A model generated the notes under the pieces. That model had not been told where the DNA came from. It saw only the letters and a program-made list of their open reading frames with translations, and did no database searches. Below are positions 10,201-17,923 of a stretch of 64,000 bases of DNA, in pieces. The stretch spans positions 558,001 to 622,000 of the forward strand of contig CALSRM010000003.1 in NCBI GenBank assembly GCA_943788755.1, written 5' to 3'. How positions within the stretch are numbered: position 1 is the stretch's first letter; each line of letters opens with the position of its first letter. Both the position numbers and the translations under genes were made by a program. The DNA comes from an uncultured Flavobacteriales bacterium (GTDB taxonomy: Bacteria; Bacteroidota; Bacteroidia; Flavobacteriales_D; Parvicellaceae).

Positions 10201-11373
10201 TTAACGTATGATTGGAGTCTTGATGATGGCACTTCAAACTTAACCCAAGAAAACCCAAATCACACTTATACCCAGGATGGCAGCTACGATGTTCAGTTAG
10301 TTGTAGAAACGAATGTTGGAAACTGTAGGGATACAACAACAAAAACTGTTTTCGTTTACCCTGTGCCAGAACCAATGTTTACTGTTACTGATACATGTGA
10401 TGGAATTGCTTCTGTTTTTACGGATCAATCTGATATTAACACGCCAGGAAACAATACTAGCTGGGTTTGGGATTTTGGAGACGGATCTAGTTCTTCAAGT
10501 CAAAATCCTTCTCATCTTTTCCTTAATGTGGGAACTTACAATGTTAAATTAACAGTTACATCTGATAATGGGTGTTGGAGAGAAATAATTCTTCCTGCTA
10601 CTCTTGATCCCTTGCCAGTACCTAACTTTACCGTAGAAGATGCTTGTGAGGAAAGTGAAGTCTTGTTTTTTAACACAACACCTCCACTTACAGGAACTAT
10701 TACTTATGATTGGGACTTTAGCGATGGGGATTATTCAACGTTCCCGAACCCGACGCATGAATATGCAGCTCCAGGCTTTTACCAGGTGCAATTAGTTGCC
10801 ATTACGGGAGAAGGTTGTAAAGACTCTATTACTAAATATGCTGAAGTATTTGTAAATCCTGTTGTGGATGCTGGTAATGATACTAGTGTTAGCCAAGGTT
10901 TTGAGGTAGAATTGTCAGCTTTTTACCCAGGAGCCACAGTCTATAACTGGTCTCCTGAAGAAGGGCTTGATAATAACTCTATTTTCAACCCTAATGCGTC
11001 ACCATTAGACACAACGACCTACTCTGTGTCTGTAACAGATTACAACGGTTGTATTGGAGAGGGAGAGGTTACTGTTAATGTAATAATGGATTATAAATTG
11101 TTTATTCACAATGTAATTACCCCTGATGGAAATGGACAGAATGATACATGGAAAATTACCAATATCGAGACTTTTGAGACCGCAGATGTATATGTATATG
11201 ATCGTTGGGGAATGGAGGTTTTAAAAGTTCAAGGTTACCAAAACGAATGGAATGGGATTAAGGGCACGGATCAATTACCGGATGGCACCTATTACTATAT
11301 AATCAAAATAAAGTTTGGCAAAGGTGAAGAAAAAATTTACAAAGGATCCTTAACGGTATTAAGAAATAAATAG
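7276..11373 (+). CDS. Giant DUF2341/PKD adhesin with gliding-associated (type B) C-terminal domain
   Basis: A protein of 1365 residues. A signal peptide (about 1-24) is followed by a DUF2341-type module (WKYRLEIEVEN ... IYVYYGNATC, about 27-118) and a concanavalin-like region (SFDGG... to FDWVRARKY, about 137-325), a pairing typical of surface carbohydrate- or matrix-binding proteins. Ig-like repeats and about seven PKD modules follow (for example WVWDFGDGSSS, YTWFFGDGQIS, YDWDFSDGDYS). The end (VITPDGNGQNDTWKI ... YDRWGMEV ... LPDGTYYYIIKI) is the gliding motility-associated type B sorting domain. Type B cargo such as SprB depends on a SprF/PorP-family partner, and one is encoded four bases downstream. 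That this pair forms a cargo-partner couple is inference from gene order. Confidence 0.9.
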   Translation: MIKMIRTAATLILVICYGSVTHGQAPCLDGWKYRLEIEVENLNASPLLLHQVELLFDTEQLVNDGKARVDGGDFRFQNANGDLLNYWFDPTTYNNPSMLTSFWIKIDAIPTGTSNIYVYYGNATCSVVSSGEGTFEFFDSFDGGTIAPSKWGICGDGANVQVAANRDVDLTYNATDNDTYMITDAGFNNVQVEMKVNSVSSGVAFIGLLDSTDGHGFATAYEHIGGADKAKLMWFDPLLPAFCDSLKDFPTVSSYNVSSINGIWGLNWPADNTHNIFYPNGTQLDIHTDLGVFGNKKRIILGVTSSTTHATGALNFDWVRARKYAAFQPTSKISTTDFTEYEAPLNPNQSNTGPYCEGDNIELTSDNFEGAQYNWFDNNSVLIATTNNYTSGSASTLLNAGVYTLEVGMPGDPVSCAVNSITTEVSIAPGTFTGSIVGPGTNICSGTNSGTLELGNLVNDIVVGDILRWEMANSSVGPWATLTNTTRFLDYQNVVGTTFYRAVVKSGGCPEIISQELELGVDQATEGGFLLGTASVCSGNNSGDLNLVYHNGYINGWESYDVPSGIWQPLNPNNDPLLLYSGLVTTTKYRAEIQNGVCPTEYSSEVTITVNENPVAGFFSDTVCQGFTTTVTDTTRIAAGSGTIISWAWDLGNGNGSIAQNPQTVFPAALPSVNQVSLTVETDRGCTHTASQNVIVNALPIVNYTSTDVCLGDLMNFTTLSPTAGPNIEYDWFFVGDTTCIQRDTSIIFKDPGPYDVTLVVTSPESCIDSMTNTILVNTPVDVDFICDSVCLGEPINFINTSISPGSTVQYTWFFGDGQISATLNPVHTYADTGNVDVILRADIGSGPSACSREITKTVRIYEVPEAVFSVADICQIDSAEFLNSSSYNSGNGANDLTYVWDFGDASSSTLSEDKHKYSLPNNYTVGLRAASPEGCVHSSSSILVVNAMPVSGFSYTDVCLNEPMIFTSTSSPSNLTYDWSLDDGTSNLTQENPNHTYTQDGSYDVQLVVETNVGNCRDTTTKTVFVYPVPEPMFTVTDTCDGIASVFTDQSDINTPGNNTSWVWDFGDGSSSSSQNPSHLFLNVGTYNVKLTVTSDNGCWREIILPATLDPLPVPNFTVEDACEESEVLFFNTTPPLTGTITYDWDFSDGDYSTFPNPTHEYAAPGFYQVQLVAITGEGCKDSITKYAEVFVNPVVDAGNDTSVSQGFEVELSAFYPGATVYNWSPEEGLDNNSIFNPNASPLDTTTYSVSVTDYNGCIGEGEVTVNVIMDYKLFIHNVITPDGNGQNDTWKITNIETFETADVYVYDRWGMEVLKVQGYQNEWNGIKGTDQLPDGTYYYIIKIKFGKGEEKIYKGSLTVLRNK

Positions 11374-11376
11374 ACT

Positions 11377-12882
11377 ATGAAAATTATTCAAATAACTATT
11401 GTGTCAATGTTGCTTAGTAATACAGTTGTTGGTCAACAGACATCTGTAATAGATCATTATTTAGTAAACCCTTACTTTATTAACCCGTCGGCTGCAGGGT
11501 TAAAAGGTAATCAAGCATACTTAGATTATCACAAACAGTGGCAGGGGTTCCAAGGGTCTCCTGAAACACAAATAGTAACTATTGACGGAAACATAAATCG
11601 GCAAAAACATGGTTTAGGTTTGTCAATTATTAATGATCAAACCAACATTCTTGGATCTACGAGTGGGTTTTTGACATATGCTTATAATATTCAGCTTTCG
11701 AAAATACAGTTTCTTCGATTTGGGGCTTCTGTAGGTGCAGTGCAAAATAGAATCATATATAACAATATTATTGCGGAAGACCCAACTGAGTTACAATTGT
11801 TCGAAAATAATCAAAACGCTACTAATTTTGACATCGATGCAGGACTGTATTATCAACTTGAAAAATTTTCGGTTGGTTTTGCGGCAAAACACTTATTAAC
11901 TCCTAGTTTTAGATATGAAAACAACTTTACCGCTAACAACTTAACATTCTCAAGAGTTCCCCACTATATTATTAATGCACAATATGACATTGAAATTAAA
12001 GGAGGCAAATGGGAGTTTCAGCCAAGTGTTTTTATGAAGGGAGTTCAAGGTGTTCCGTTTGTATTTGAAGGTGGGATTACGGGGACTTATAAAAAGATTT
12101 TTTGGTCTACTCTTCGATATAGTCATAACATTGGGTATACTGCTTCTATTGGAGGAGTAATTTCAAAACAATTAGTCTTAGGGTATTCATATAATATGTC
12201 TAGCTCGGAACTTGCAGCGCATAACTCGGGTAGTCATGAAATATTGATTGGATACAGGTTTGGTTCCAATAATGGAGGATCAGGCTCTAATCAAGAGTTT
12301 AAAAAACTGGAAGAGCAAAATATTGAGCTTTTTGAAAATACAGATCAACTTCAGATTGAAAACGAAAAAATCCGCGAAGAATTAGAAGATCAAAGAAAAA
12401 AGTTAAAGGAGGCTATTTATGGACTTGACGAATTAAAAAAGGTGCTTGAAAAAGAAAGAGCTGATAGGGAAAAAATGATTTCGGAGTTTGAATTTAAACC
12501 GAGTAATAACCCTAGTTTGGAAAACGAGGAGCCTAATGAACCAGAAATTATAGAGCCAGAGCAAAGTTATTCTAGCGCAGAAGACCAAAATCCTAAAGAG
12601 CCAGAAGTTAACGAAGACTCTTCGGATAAAATAGTTGAAGGAGACTTATACGTTGTTGTTGGAGCCACAAGGGAAATGAAAGAAGCGCAAAACTTTCAAA
12701 AGATACTAACTAGGGAGTATAAGCTAAAAACAAGAATCGTTCGTAATTCCAGAGCCTCATGGTTTCTGATTTATACGCTTGAAACCAACGACCAAAAAGA
12801 AGCAAACAAAGAGCTGAAAAGAGTTAAGAAAGTCAATACAAAAGACCTTTACTTTGGAAAGCCTTGGATATATTTTGAATAG
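11377..12882 (+). CDS. PorP/SprF-family outer-membrane protein with coiled-coil and SPOR-like extension
   Basis: A protein of 501 residues. After a signal peptide (about 1-19) comes the hallmark PorP/SprF start (DHYLVNPYFINPSAAG ... YHKQWQGFQGSP) and a beta-barrel region to about residue 290. Most family members stop near 300-330 residues. Here a charged coiled coil (about 305-370, LEEQNIELFENTDQL onward) follows, then an acidic Glu/Pro-rich linker (about 375-415) and a C-terminal SPOR-like domain (GDLYVVVGATREMKEAQNF ... PWIYFE, about 420-501). SPOR folds bind peptidoglycan, so the tail may tie the barrel to the cell wall; that is inference. The gene follows the type B adhesin, which is the usual place for a cargo-specific SprF partner. 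No stem-loop is visible before dinB. Confidence 0.9.
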   Translation: MKIIQITIVSMLLSNTVVGQQTSVIDHYLVNPYFINPSAAGLKGNQAYLDYHKQWQGFQGSPETQIVTIDGNINRQKHGLGLSIINDQTNILGSTSGFLTYAYNIQLSKIQFLRFGASVGAVQNRIIYNNIIAEDPTELQLFENNQNATNFDIDAGLYYQLEKFSVGFAAKHLLTPSFRYENNFTANNLTFSRVPHYIINAQYDIEIKGGKWEFQPSVFMKGVQGVPFVFEGGITGTYKKIFWSTLRYSHNIGYTASIGGVISKQLVLGYSYNMSSSELAAHNSGSHEILIGYRFGSNNGGSGSNQEFKKLEEQNIELFENTDQLQIENEKIREELEDQRKKLKEAIYGLDELKKVLEKERADREKMISEFEFKPSNNPSLENEEPNEPEIIEPEQSYSSAEDQNPKEPEVNEDSSDKIVEGDLYVVVGATREMKEAQNFQKILTREYKLKTRIVRNSRASWFLIYTLETNDQKEANKELKRVKKVNTKDLYFGKPWIYFE

Positions 12883-12907
12883 TAGATTTTTTTGGAACAG
12901 TGTTTTG

Positions 12908-12915
12908 TATCTTTA
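12908..12915 (+). promoter_or_regulatory. Possible -7 box for dinB (TATCTTTA)
   Basis: TATCTTTA differs from the Bacteroidota -7 consensus TAnnTTTG at the last base and ends seven bases before the dinB ATG. A TTTG at 12891-12894 is too close to be a good -33 element, so support is weak. Confidence 0.3.
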
Positions 12916-12921
12916 TGGTCC

Positions 12922-14004
12922 ATGGAAGAACTGCCAATCAAAAAAATTATTCACGTAGATATGGATGCGTTTTATGCTTCTGTGGAACAATTGGATAATC
13001 CAGAATTAAAGGGCAAGCCAGTTGCTGTTGGAGGAGGGGGAGATAGAGGTGTTGTAGCCGCAGCTAGTTACGAGGCTAGAAAATTTAAAGTCCGTTCAGC
13101 ATTGTCGAGTAAAGTAGCGAAGTATAGATGCCCCGATTTAATATTTGTAAAGCCCCGATTTGAGCGTTATAAAGAGATTTCCGAGCAGATTAGAGAAGTC
13201 TTTTATAAGTATACTGATTTGGTAGAACCACTCTCTCTAGACGAAGCTTTTTTGGATGTAACAGAAAACAAATTCAATAACCCTTCTGCCTCACTAATAG
13301 CAAAAGAGATTCGTGATAAAATAGAAGAAAGGACTGGATTAAAAGCTTCAGCGGGAATCTCGATAAATAAATTTACCGCCAAAGTAGCGAGTGACATTAA
13401 TAAACCCAACGGACAAAAGACAATACCACCAGAAGAGGTCTTAGGCTTTTTAGAACAGCTCCCAATCGAGAAGTTCTTTGGAGTAGGAAAAGTAACAGCA
13501 CTTAAAATGAATAGGCTAGGAATTTTTAACGGACTTCAATTAAAAGCTTGTTCGGAAGATTATTTAAGTATGAACTTTGGCAAATCAGGCGCCCACTTTT
13601 ACCAAATTGTTAGAGGAATTCAAATCTCTGAAGTGAAGCCAAACAGAAAGCGGAAATCGATAGCTGCCGAGCAAACTTTTGAAACAAACTTAACTTCAGA
13701 GATATTTATGTTAGAACGTTTGGAAAAAATTAGCGAACAATTGCAAGAGCGTTTAGATAAATCTAAGGCAAAAGGAAAAACAGTTACCCTTAAGATAAAA
13801 TTCAGTGATTTTAAGCAACAGACAAGGAGCAAAACAGCAGCTATTTTTATGGATAAACAAGCGCAGTTTTTCCCTATAATAAAAGAGCTGTTATACCAAG
13901 AAGAATTAAAAATGTCTGTTCGCTTATTGGGGATTTCAATTACTAATCTTGAAGACCAACAGGCAACAAAAAGCATTAGCGTACAATTGAAGTTGGATTT
14001 TTAA
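12922..14004 (+). CDS. dinB: DNA polymerase IV (Y-family, translesion)
   Basis: A 360-residue Y-family polymerase, the normal length. Motifs visible are HVDMDAFYASVEQ (first catalytic Asp, about residues 11-23), PLSLDEAFLDVT (second catalytic Asp/Glu, about 100) and GISINKFTAKVASDINKPNG (helix-hairpin region entry). The C-terminus ends QLKLDF, which fits the QLxLxF pattern that binds the beta sliding clamp. It copies past damaged template bases with low fidelity. I chose the ATG at 12922 because the in-frame TTG at 12892 adds ten unconserved residues and overlaps a possible promoter box. It converges with and overlaps by four bases the end of the following minus-strand operon. No recognisable SOS operator was seen. 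Confidence 0.95.
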   Translation: MEELPIKKIIHVDMDAFYASVEQLDNPELKGKPVAVGGGGDRGVVAAASYEARKFKVRSALSSKVAKYRCPDLIFVKPRFERYKEISEQIREVFYKYTDLVEPLSLDEAFLDVTENKFNNPSASLIAKEIRDKIEERTGLKASAGISINKFTAKVASDINKPNGQKTIPPEEVLGFLEQLPIEKFFGVGKVTALKMNRLGIFNGLQLKACSEDYLSMNFGKSGAHFYQIVRGIQISEVKPNRKRKSIAAEQTFETNLTSEIFMLERLEKISEQLQERLDKSKAKGKTVTLKIKFSDFKQQTRSKTAAIFMDKQAQFFPIIKELLYQEELKMSVRLLGISITNLEDQQATKSISVQLKLDF

Positions 14005-14714
14005 TCAAGGGCTTCTGAAGCTGCTTGTTTTTTCTTTCTTTTCCTTCTTTTTTTAAGTGCCGCATTTAAATCGTATGAATACGACAAGGATAATATATGT
14101 CCAGCTTCAGGATTGGCTTCTTGCGTTTCCGATTGATATATATAATTGAGTTCAACTGCATGTTGCTTTTTGATTTGGTAACTAACCCCAAAGTATATTC
14201 GATAGCGATTTATATAATTAGCTTCATTTTTAAAAGCATAATAGCTTTCTGCAGCAGTCTCTAAACTCATTTTTTTTCTTAACGAATATCGAAACCCTAG
14301 TTTTGTTCTAACATAAGAATCAGGTAAATGACCGTTTTTGCTGACAAACCAATCTTTGTATTTTGATTGGTAACGCAACCTAATGAAGGTTAGTATTTTT
14401 TTCTTTTTATACCTCCCAATAATATCTCCGCTAAACCGATTATCAATTCGGTCGGCATCTAAAAACCCCTTTTTTTGTGCATTTCTCCAAGTAAACCCTG
14501 TTCTTAAATATTTATTGATTTTATATTTTACCGAGACATCGGAATAGGTTTGATTGAGATCTGCTTCCGTAAATCGAATCCCTTCCTCTAGTCCAAGAGT
14601 AAAATCTGAAATACGATAAGAAATACTAGTTGAAGCCCATGCGCTTCCTGTTGTAAGCTGAGATATTCCAACAATAGATACGCTTAGAAAAAGAGATAAA
14701 AGAAAACCCTTCAT
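14001..14714 (-). CDS. Predicted beta-barrel-like protein of DUF2490 type
   Basis: A protein of 237 residues. I start it at the ATG at 14714, preceded by an AAGGA-like stretch, rather than at 14744, which would overlap the upstream gene and add ten residues before the signal peptide (MKGFLLSLFLSVSIVGISQ). The rest is alternating aromatic/polar strands (RTGFTWRNAQ, FIRLRYQSKY, RYRIYFGVSYQ, HAVELNYIYQS) ending in LSLSYSYDL and then a very basic tail (KKRRKRKKKQ). The strand pattern resembles the DUF2490 outer-membrane family; the assignment is from pattern memory only. It is the last gene of the minus-strand cargo run, 16 bases after a small lipoprotein gene. Confidence 0.7.
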   Translation of the reverse strand: MKGFLLSLFLSVSIVGISQLTTGSAWASTSISYRISDFTLGLEEGIRFTEADLNQTYSDVSVKYKINKYLRTGFTWRNAQKKGFLDADRIDNRFSGDIIGRYKKKKILTFIRLRYQSKYKDWFVSKNGHLPDSYVRTKLGFRYSLRKKMSLETAAESYYAFKNEANYINRYRIYFGVSYQIKKQHAVELNYIYQSETQEANPEAGHILSLSYSYDLNAALKKRRKRKKKQAASEALD

Positions 14715-14730
14715 TTTGTTATCCTTATGC

Positions 14731-15135
14731 TTAGTTGTCGTCAATTTCGAAATCGTCTAATTCAACGATTGCGTTTTTATTAGAGATAGTGACCTCTTTT
14801 AACACGAGTATTTTCGGGTTATCTGCACCTCCATTCACGTCCTTGGAATAGGTATATACCGTATAATTACCCGGCATTAGATAATCGAACTTATAGCTAC
14901 CATCATAATGAGTAGCTATCTTATCGTCATAGAACGTATTGTTGCCATAAACAATAAAAACATCTTCATCTCGTGCATAATAGCTGTTATCAACACTTGA
15001 CCCAGATTGATTGTAATAATCAACATATACTTTTCCTGTTATTGTTGCTTTCCCTCCTTTTCCCTCTCCTTTTCGACAACTAGTAGCCACAAGAGTCAAG
15101 AGAATAATAATTCCGAAAAATGATTTCATTTTCAT
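14731..15135 (-). CDS. Small lipoprotein with carboxypeptidase-regulatory-like beta domain
   Basis: A protein of 134 residues with a lipoprotein signal (MKMKSFFGIIILLTLVATSC, Cys at 20). The mature part begins with Lys/Gly-rich KGEGKGGKATITGKVYVDYY and continues as one beta-sandwich-like repeat (DGSYKFDYLMPGNYTVYTYS), the pattern of CarboxypepD_reg-like/SdrD B-like modules common in Bacteroidota surface proteins. It has no catalytic motif. It lies 10 bases after another small lipoprotein gene. Its role is unknown; it may be an accessory of the cargo genes encoded upstream in the same run. Confidence 0.7.
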   Translation of the reverse strand: MKMKSFFGIIILLTLVATSCRKGEGKGGKATITGKVYVDYYNQSGSSVDNSYYARDEDVFIVYGNNTFYDDKIATHYDGSYKFDYLMPGNYTVYTYSKDVNGGADNPKILVLKEVTISNKNAIVELDDFEIDDN

Positions 15136-15145
15136 AATATGAGCT

Positions 15146-15514
15146 TTAATATGTGATTTCTAAACTATCTAAATCTTGAACAGAGATACTTGGCGGCATT
15201 ATTCCATTATTGATTTTATAAATCATATAATTGCCAATAACTGAAGCTTGTTCCTTTGTTTTGAATCCTTTTATTCCCTGGATAGCAGGAATATGTGGCT
15301 GAATAATAAGCGGGCTAGTTCCTTGTAAAATTTCAAACCCAAAGCCGGTAGATTGGCTATCTGTAATTTTTAAGGATAAGCCTTCTTTGACTATGTCTTC
15401 TTCTGGCGCTTCTATAGGATCCGAGACTTTCGCAGGAGCCGGAGATTCTTTCCGCGTTTCAGGTTGCTCAATACACGAAGTAAGAGCCAAAAAGGCTAAA
15501 ATCCAGATTCTCAT
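15146..15514 (-). CDS. Small lipoprotein of unknown function
   Basis: A protein of 122 residues. The N-terminus MRIWILAFLALTSC is a short lipoprotein signal with Cys at 14, followed by a Pro/Glu-rich linker. The C-terminal 60 residues (GFEILQGTSPLIIQPHIPAIQG ... TKEQASVIGNYMIYKI) resemble the DUF4907 type of small Bacteroidota lipoproteins; I rate that match as moderate. Its start overlaps the stop of the Kelch gene upstream by four bases, so the two are translationally coupled. It may be a surface or periplasmic companion of the Kelch proteins; this is inference from position only. Confidence 0.7.
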   Translation of the reverse strand: MRIWILAFLALTSCIEQPETRKESPAPAKVSDPIEAPEEDIVKEGLSLKITDSQSTGFGFEILQGTSPLIIQPHIPAIQGIKGFKTKEQASVIGNYMIYKINNGIMPPSISVQDLDSLEITY

Positions 15515-16716
15515 TTGGCGACCATAAATTTTCCTTGTGCGACAATACTTTCTTTTATCTTAACAGAATATAAATACATCCCTGAGGCAAGTGTGGTTAC
15601 ATTGGCACTGATCCTGTTATTTGAACCAGTCTTTGTTTCTTGATAAATCATTTTTCCTGATAACGAATAAAGCGTTACCTCATCTATATCTGTGCTGTTG
15701 TTTAAATGAATGTTTAATTCATTTTTTACTGGATTAGGATAAACTTTAGACTCTGTTTGAAATTGACTTTCGACACTTAAAATAGGTGTGTATTCGTAAA
15801 AATCATCCACTGTTTGTCCGTCATATCCTGTTCCTACAAACCCTCTGTCTCCAATTGCGAATGAAGCAGCATTAGCTCTTGGAGTTCCAATGAAGTCCGC
15901 TACTTGAACCCACGTGTCATTAAAGTAATTATACTCCCAAAAATCATTGGTATAGCTTAAGGTGTTGTCGTATCCTGTTCCTAAATAGGCATTTGGGAAA
16001 ATTCCAAAACCAGTTGCTCCGTATCTAGCTGTTCCAGCAAAGTTTGCTTTTTGATTCCAAGTATCGGTTAAAGGCTCATATTGCCAGAAGTCATTTGTAA
16101 ATGACCCGTCATCTCCTGTACCAACATATCCTTGTCCACCCATCGCAAAGGAAACAGCTTGCTTTCTTGCAGTTCCCCCAAAATCAGAAATTGAAGACCA
16201 GGTATTCAATGTTGGATCATATTTCCAAAAATCTTTTTTTAACGCCCCTGTGGAATCTATTCCAGTACCAACATATCCAAAGTCTGATATTCCAAATGCT
16301 GCAGCTTCTCTTCTAGAGGATCCAGCAAAATCAGCTACTTGCGTCCAAGTGTTGGAAACGCTATTATACTCCCAAAAATCTCTTAAATACGGATTGGCGC
16401 CTTGCCCCGTTCCGATATACGCTTTGTAATTTGCTACGAAAGCTACCGCCGAAGATCTTTCTAGGCCTTGCCCTGTTGAGCCCCCCATAGAGTTCATTTT
16501 TTCCCAATCGTCAAAGTTGGTGTTGTATAAGTACAAACTTCTTTTGTATTCAAATTGATCAAAACCGAGGCCAATGAAACCAAATCCATTCATCGCAAAA
16601 CCCACGCAAGCACTCTTTGGAGGTCCTCCAACACTATCTCTTTGCACCCATGTATTCTGGCCATGTAAACTTACCGCCATTGCACATATTGTTAAACCAG
16701 TAATAAATTGTTTCAT
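15511..16716 (-). CDS. Secreted Kelch-repeat protein with T9SS type A sorting domain (paralogue 4)
   Basis: A protein of 401 residues. A signal peptide (1-19, ending LHGQ) is followed by about six Kelch motifs of about 48 residues, recognisable by repeated GFGYVGTG / DFWEYNP / NTWTQVADF blocks, which should fold as a beta-propeller. The last 77 residues (VYPNPVKNELNI ... GKFMVAK) are a T9SS type A C-terminal domain. It is the most downstream of four adjacent Kelch paralogues and is separated from the next by one base. Kelch propellers mediate protein or glycan binding; no enzyme motif is seen. Its likely position is on the cell surface or outside the cell. Confidence 0.88.
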   Translation of the reverse strand: MKQFITGLTICAMAVSLHGQNTWVQRDSVGGPPKSACVGFAMNGFGFIGLGFDQFEYKRSLYLYNTNFDDWEKMNSMGGSTGQGLERSSAVAFVANYKAYIGTGQGANPYLRDFWEYNSVSNTWTQVADFAGSSRREAAAFGISDFGYVGTGIDSTGALKKDFWKYDPTLNTWSSISDFGGTARKQAVSFAMGGQGYVGTGDDGSFTNDFWQYEPLTDTWNQKANFAGTARYGATGFGIFPNAYLGTGYDNTLSYTNDFWEYNYFNDTWVQVADFIGTPRANAASFAIGDRGFVGTGYDGQTVDDFYEYTPILSVESQFQTESKVYPNPVKNELNIHLNNSTDIDEVTLYSLSGKMIYQETKTGSNNRISANVTTLASGMYLYSVKIKESIVAQGKFMVAK

Positions 16717-16717
16717 T

Positions 16718-17923
16718 TTAACCGCGTATTATTAATTGTTTTGTGAACCGTTCTCCACTTTCATTAATCCCTATTAACTGATAAACACCATTTGAAAAGT
16801 TGGAGACATCTATTGATGTGTTTCCGCCAGGCACGTTAATCGTTTTAACCATCCTTCCTAAATTATCCATAATTGAAAGCACCAAAGCATGTTGAGTTTC
16901 TATCGTTACAAAATCTATGGTTGGATTTGGATACACGTTAAATGTGGTTTCATTACTTTCTTCTACTCCAACAACTAGTGGGGTATATTCATACATGCTT
17001 CTGCGCAATCCAGAGTATCCCTTACCGGTTCCGATGTATCCTCTATCTGCGATAACAAATGATATTGCATTTCTTCTTTCATCTCCAGGAAACTCTTCTC
17101 TAACCACCCAGCTGTCTGAATACGGATTGTATTCCCAAAAGTCATCCAAATAACCACCGTCTCCCCCCATTCCTAAATAACCTCTTTGCCCAATTCCAAA
17201 AGCACTAGCAGCGCTTCTTTCTGCACCGGGAAAGTTGTTTTTTTGTGTCCACACATTTGTGGAGGGGTTAAACTCCCAAAGGTCATTGGTATAGGCATCA
17301 TAATCTGTTCCAAGCCCAACATAAGCTTTTTCATTCACAACAAAACTAACAAGTTGATAACGGTCTCCTCCTTCAAAACTTGCTCTTTGGATCCATTGAT
17401 TTACTGAGGGCTTATATTCCCAAAGGTCGTTAGCGTAGTTTGAAGGACCTATTTTTCCACAACAGACGTATCCTTTAGAGTCAATAGAGAAAGCTGTGGC
17501 GAAATATATGCCGTTACCAAAACCACCCGGATAGTCCGCAATTTGCCCCCAAGCATTAGTGGCAGGATTATACTCCCAAAAGTCATTTAATGTTGAACCC
17601 AATGAAGACTCAGCAGCACTCATTCCGGTTCCAACATACCCTTTATTATTGATTGTAAATGCAACAGCATTCCGCCGCCCAACCGCAGGTAAGTTGGCTT
17701 TTTGCGCCCAAGAGTTTGATGCCGGACTATATTGCCATAAGTCATTTCGGACAATATTTCCAGTATCTTGCCCTGCGCAAATGTACCCGTGGCCTGCTAT
17801 TGAAAAACCAACAGCTCTTTCAACTTTATATCCACTAAAGGAGGCTTTTTTTGTCCAATCATTTTGTCCAAATGAGAAAAATGAAATTAAAACCAGAGTC
17901 TTTATAACGGTTAACCTTATCAC
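16718..17923 (-). CDS. Secreted Kelch-repeat protein with T9SS type A sorting domain (paralogue 3)
   Basis: A protein of 401 residues, the same length as its downstream neighbour. It has a short signal peptide (1-19, ending FSFGQ) and about six Kelch blocks (GHGYICAGQ, GYVGTGMSA, AYVGLGTDY, GYLGMGGDG, GYIGTGKGY, each followed by a DLWEY/DFWEYNP strand). A type A C-terminal domain follows (VYPNPTIDFVTIET ... KQLIIRG). Its start overlaps the stop of paralogue 2 by one base, so translation is coupled. It is probably exported through T9SS. The four Kelch genes differ enough at the protein level to suggest old duplications rather than recent ones. Confidence 0.88.
   Translation of the reverse strand: MIRLTVIKTLVLISFFSFGQNDWTKKASFSGYKVERAVGFSIAGHGYICAGQDTGNIVRNDLWQYSPASNSWAQKANLPAVGRRNAVAFTINNKGYVGTGMSAAESSLGSTLNDFWEYNPATNAWGQIADYPGGFGNGIYFATAFSIDSKGYVCCGKIGPSNYANDLWEYKPSVNQWIQRASFEGGDRYQLVSFVVNEKAYVGLGTDYDAYTNDLWEFNPSTNVWTQKNNFPGAERSAASAFGIGQRGYLGMGGDGGYLDDFWEYNPYSDSWVVREEFPGDERRNAISFVIADRGYIGTGKGYSGLRRSMYEYTPLVVGVEESNETTFNVYPNPTIDFVTIETQHALVLSIMDNLGRMVKTINVPGGNTSIDVSNFSNGVYQLIGINESGERFTKQLIIRG

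Noticed and set aside
12892-12921. TTG start of dinB at 12892
   Set aside because: It adds ten unconserved residues before the normal Y-family N-terminus and covers a promoter-like box.
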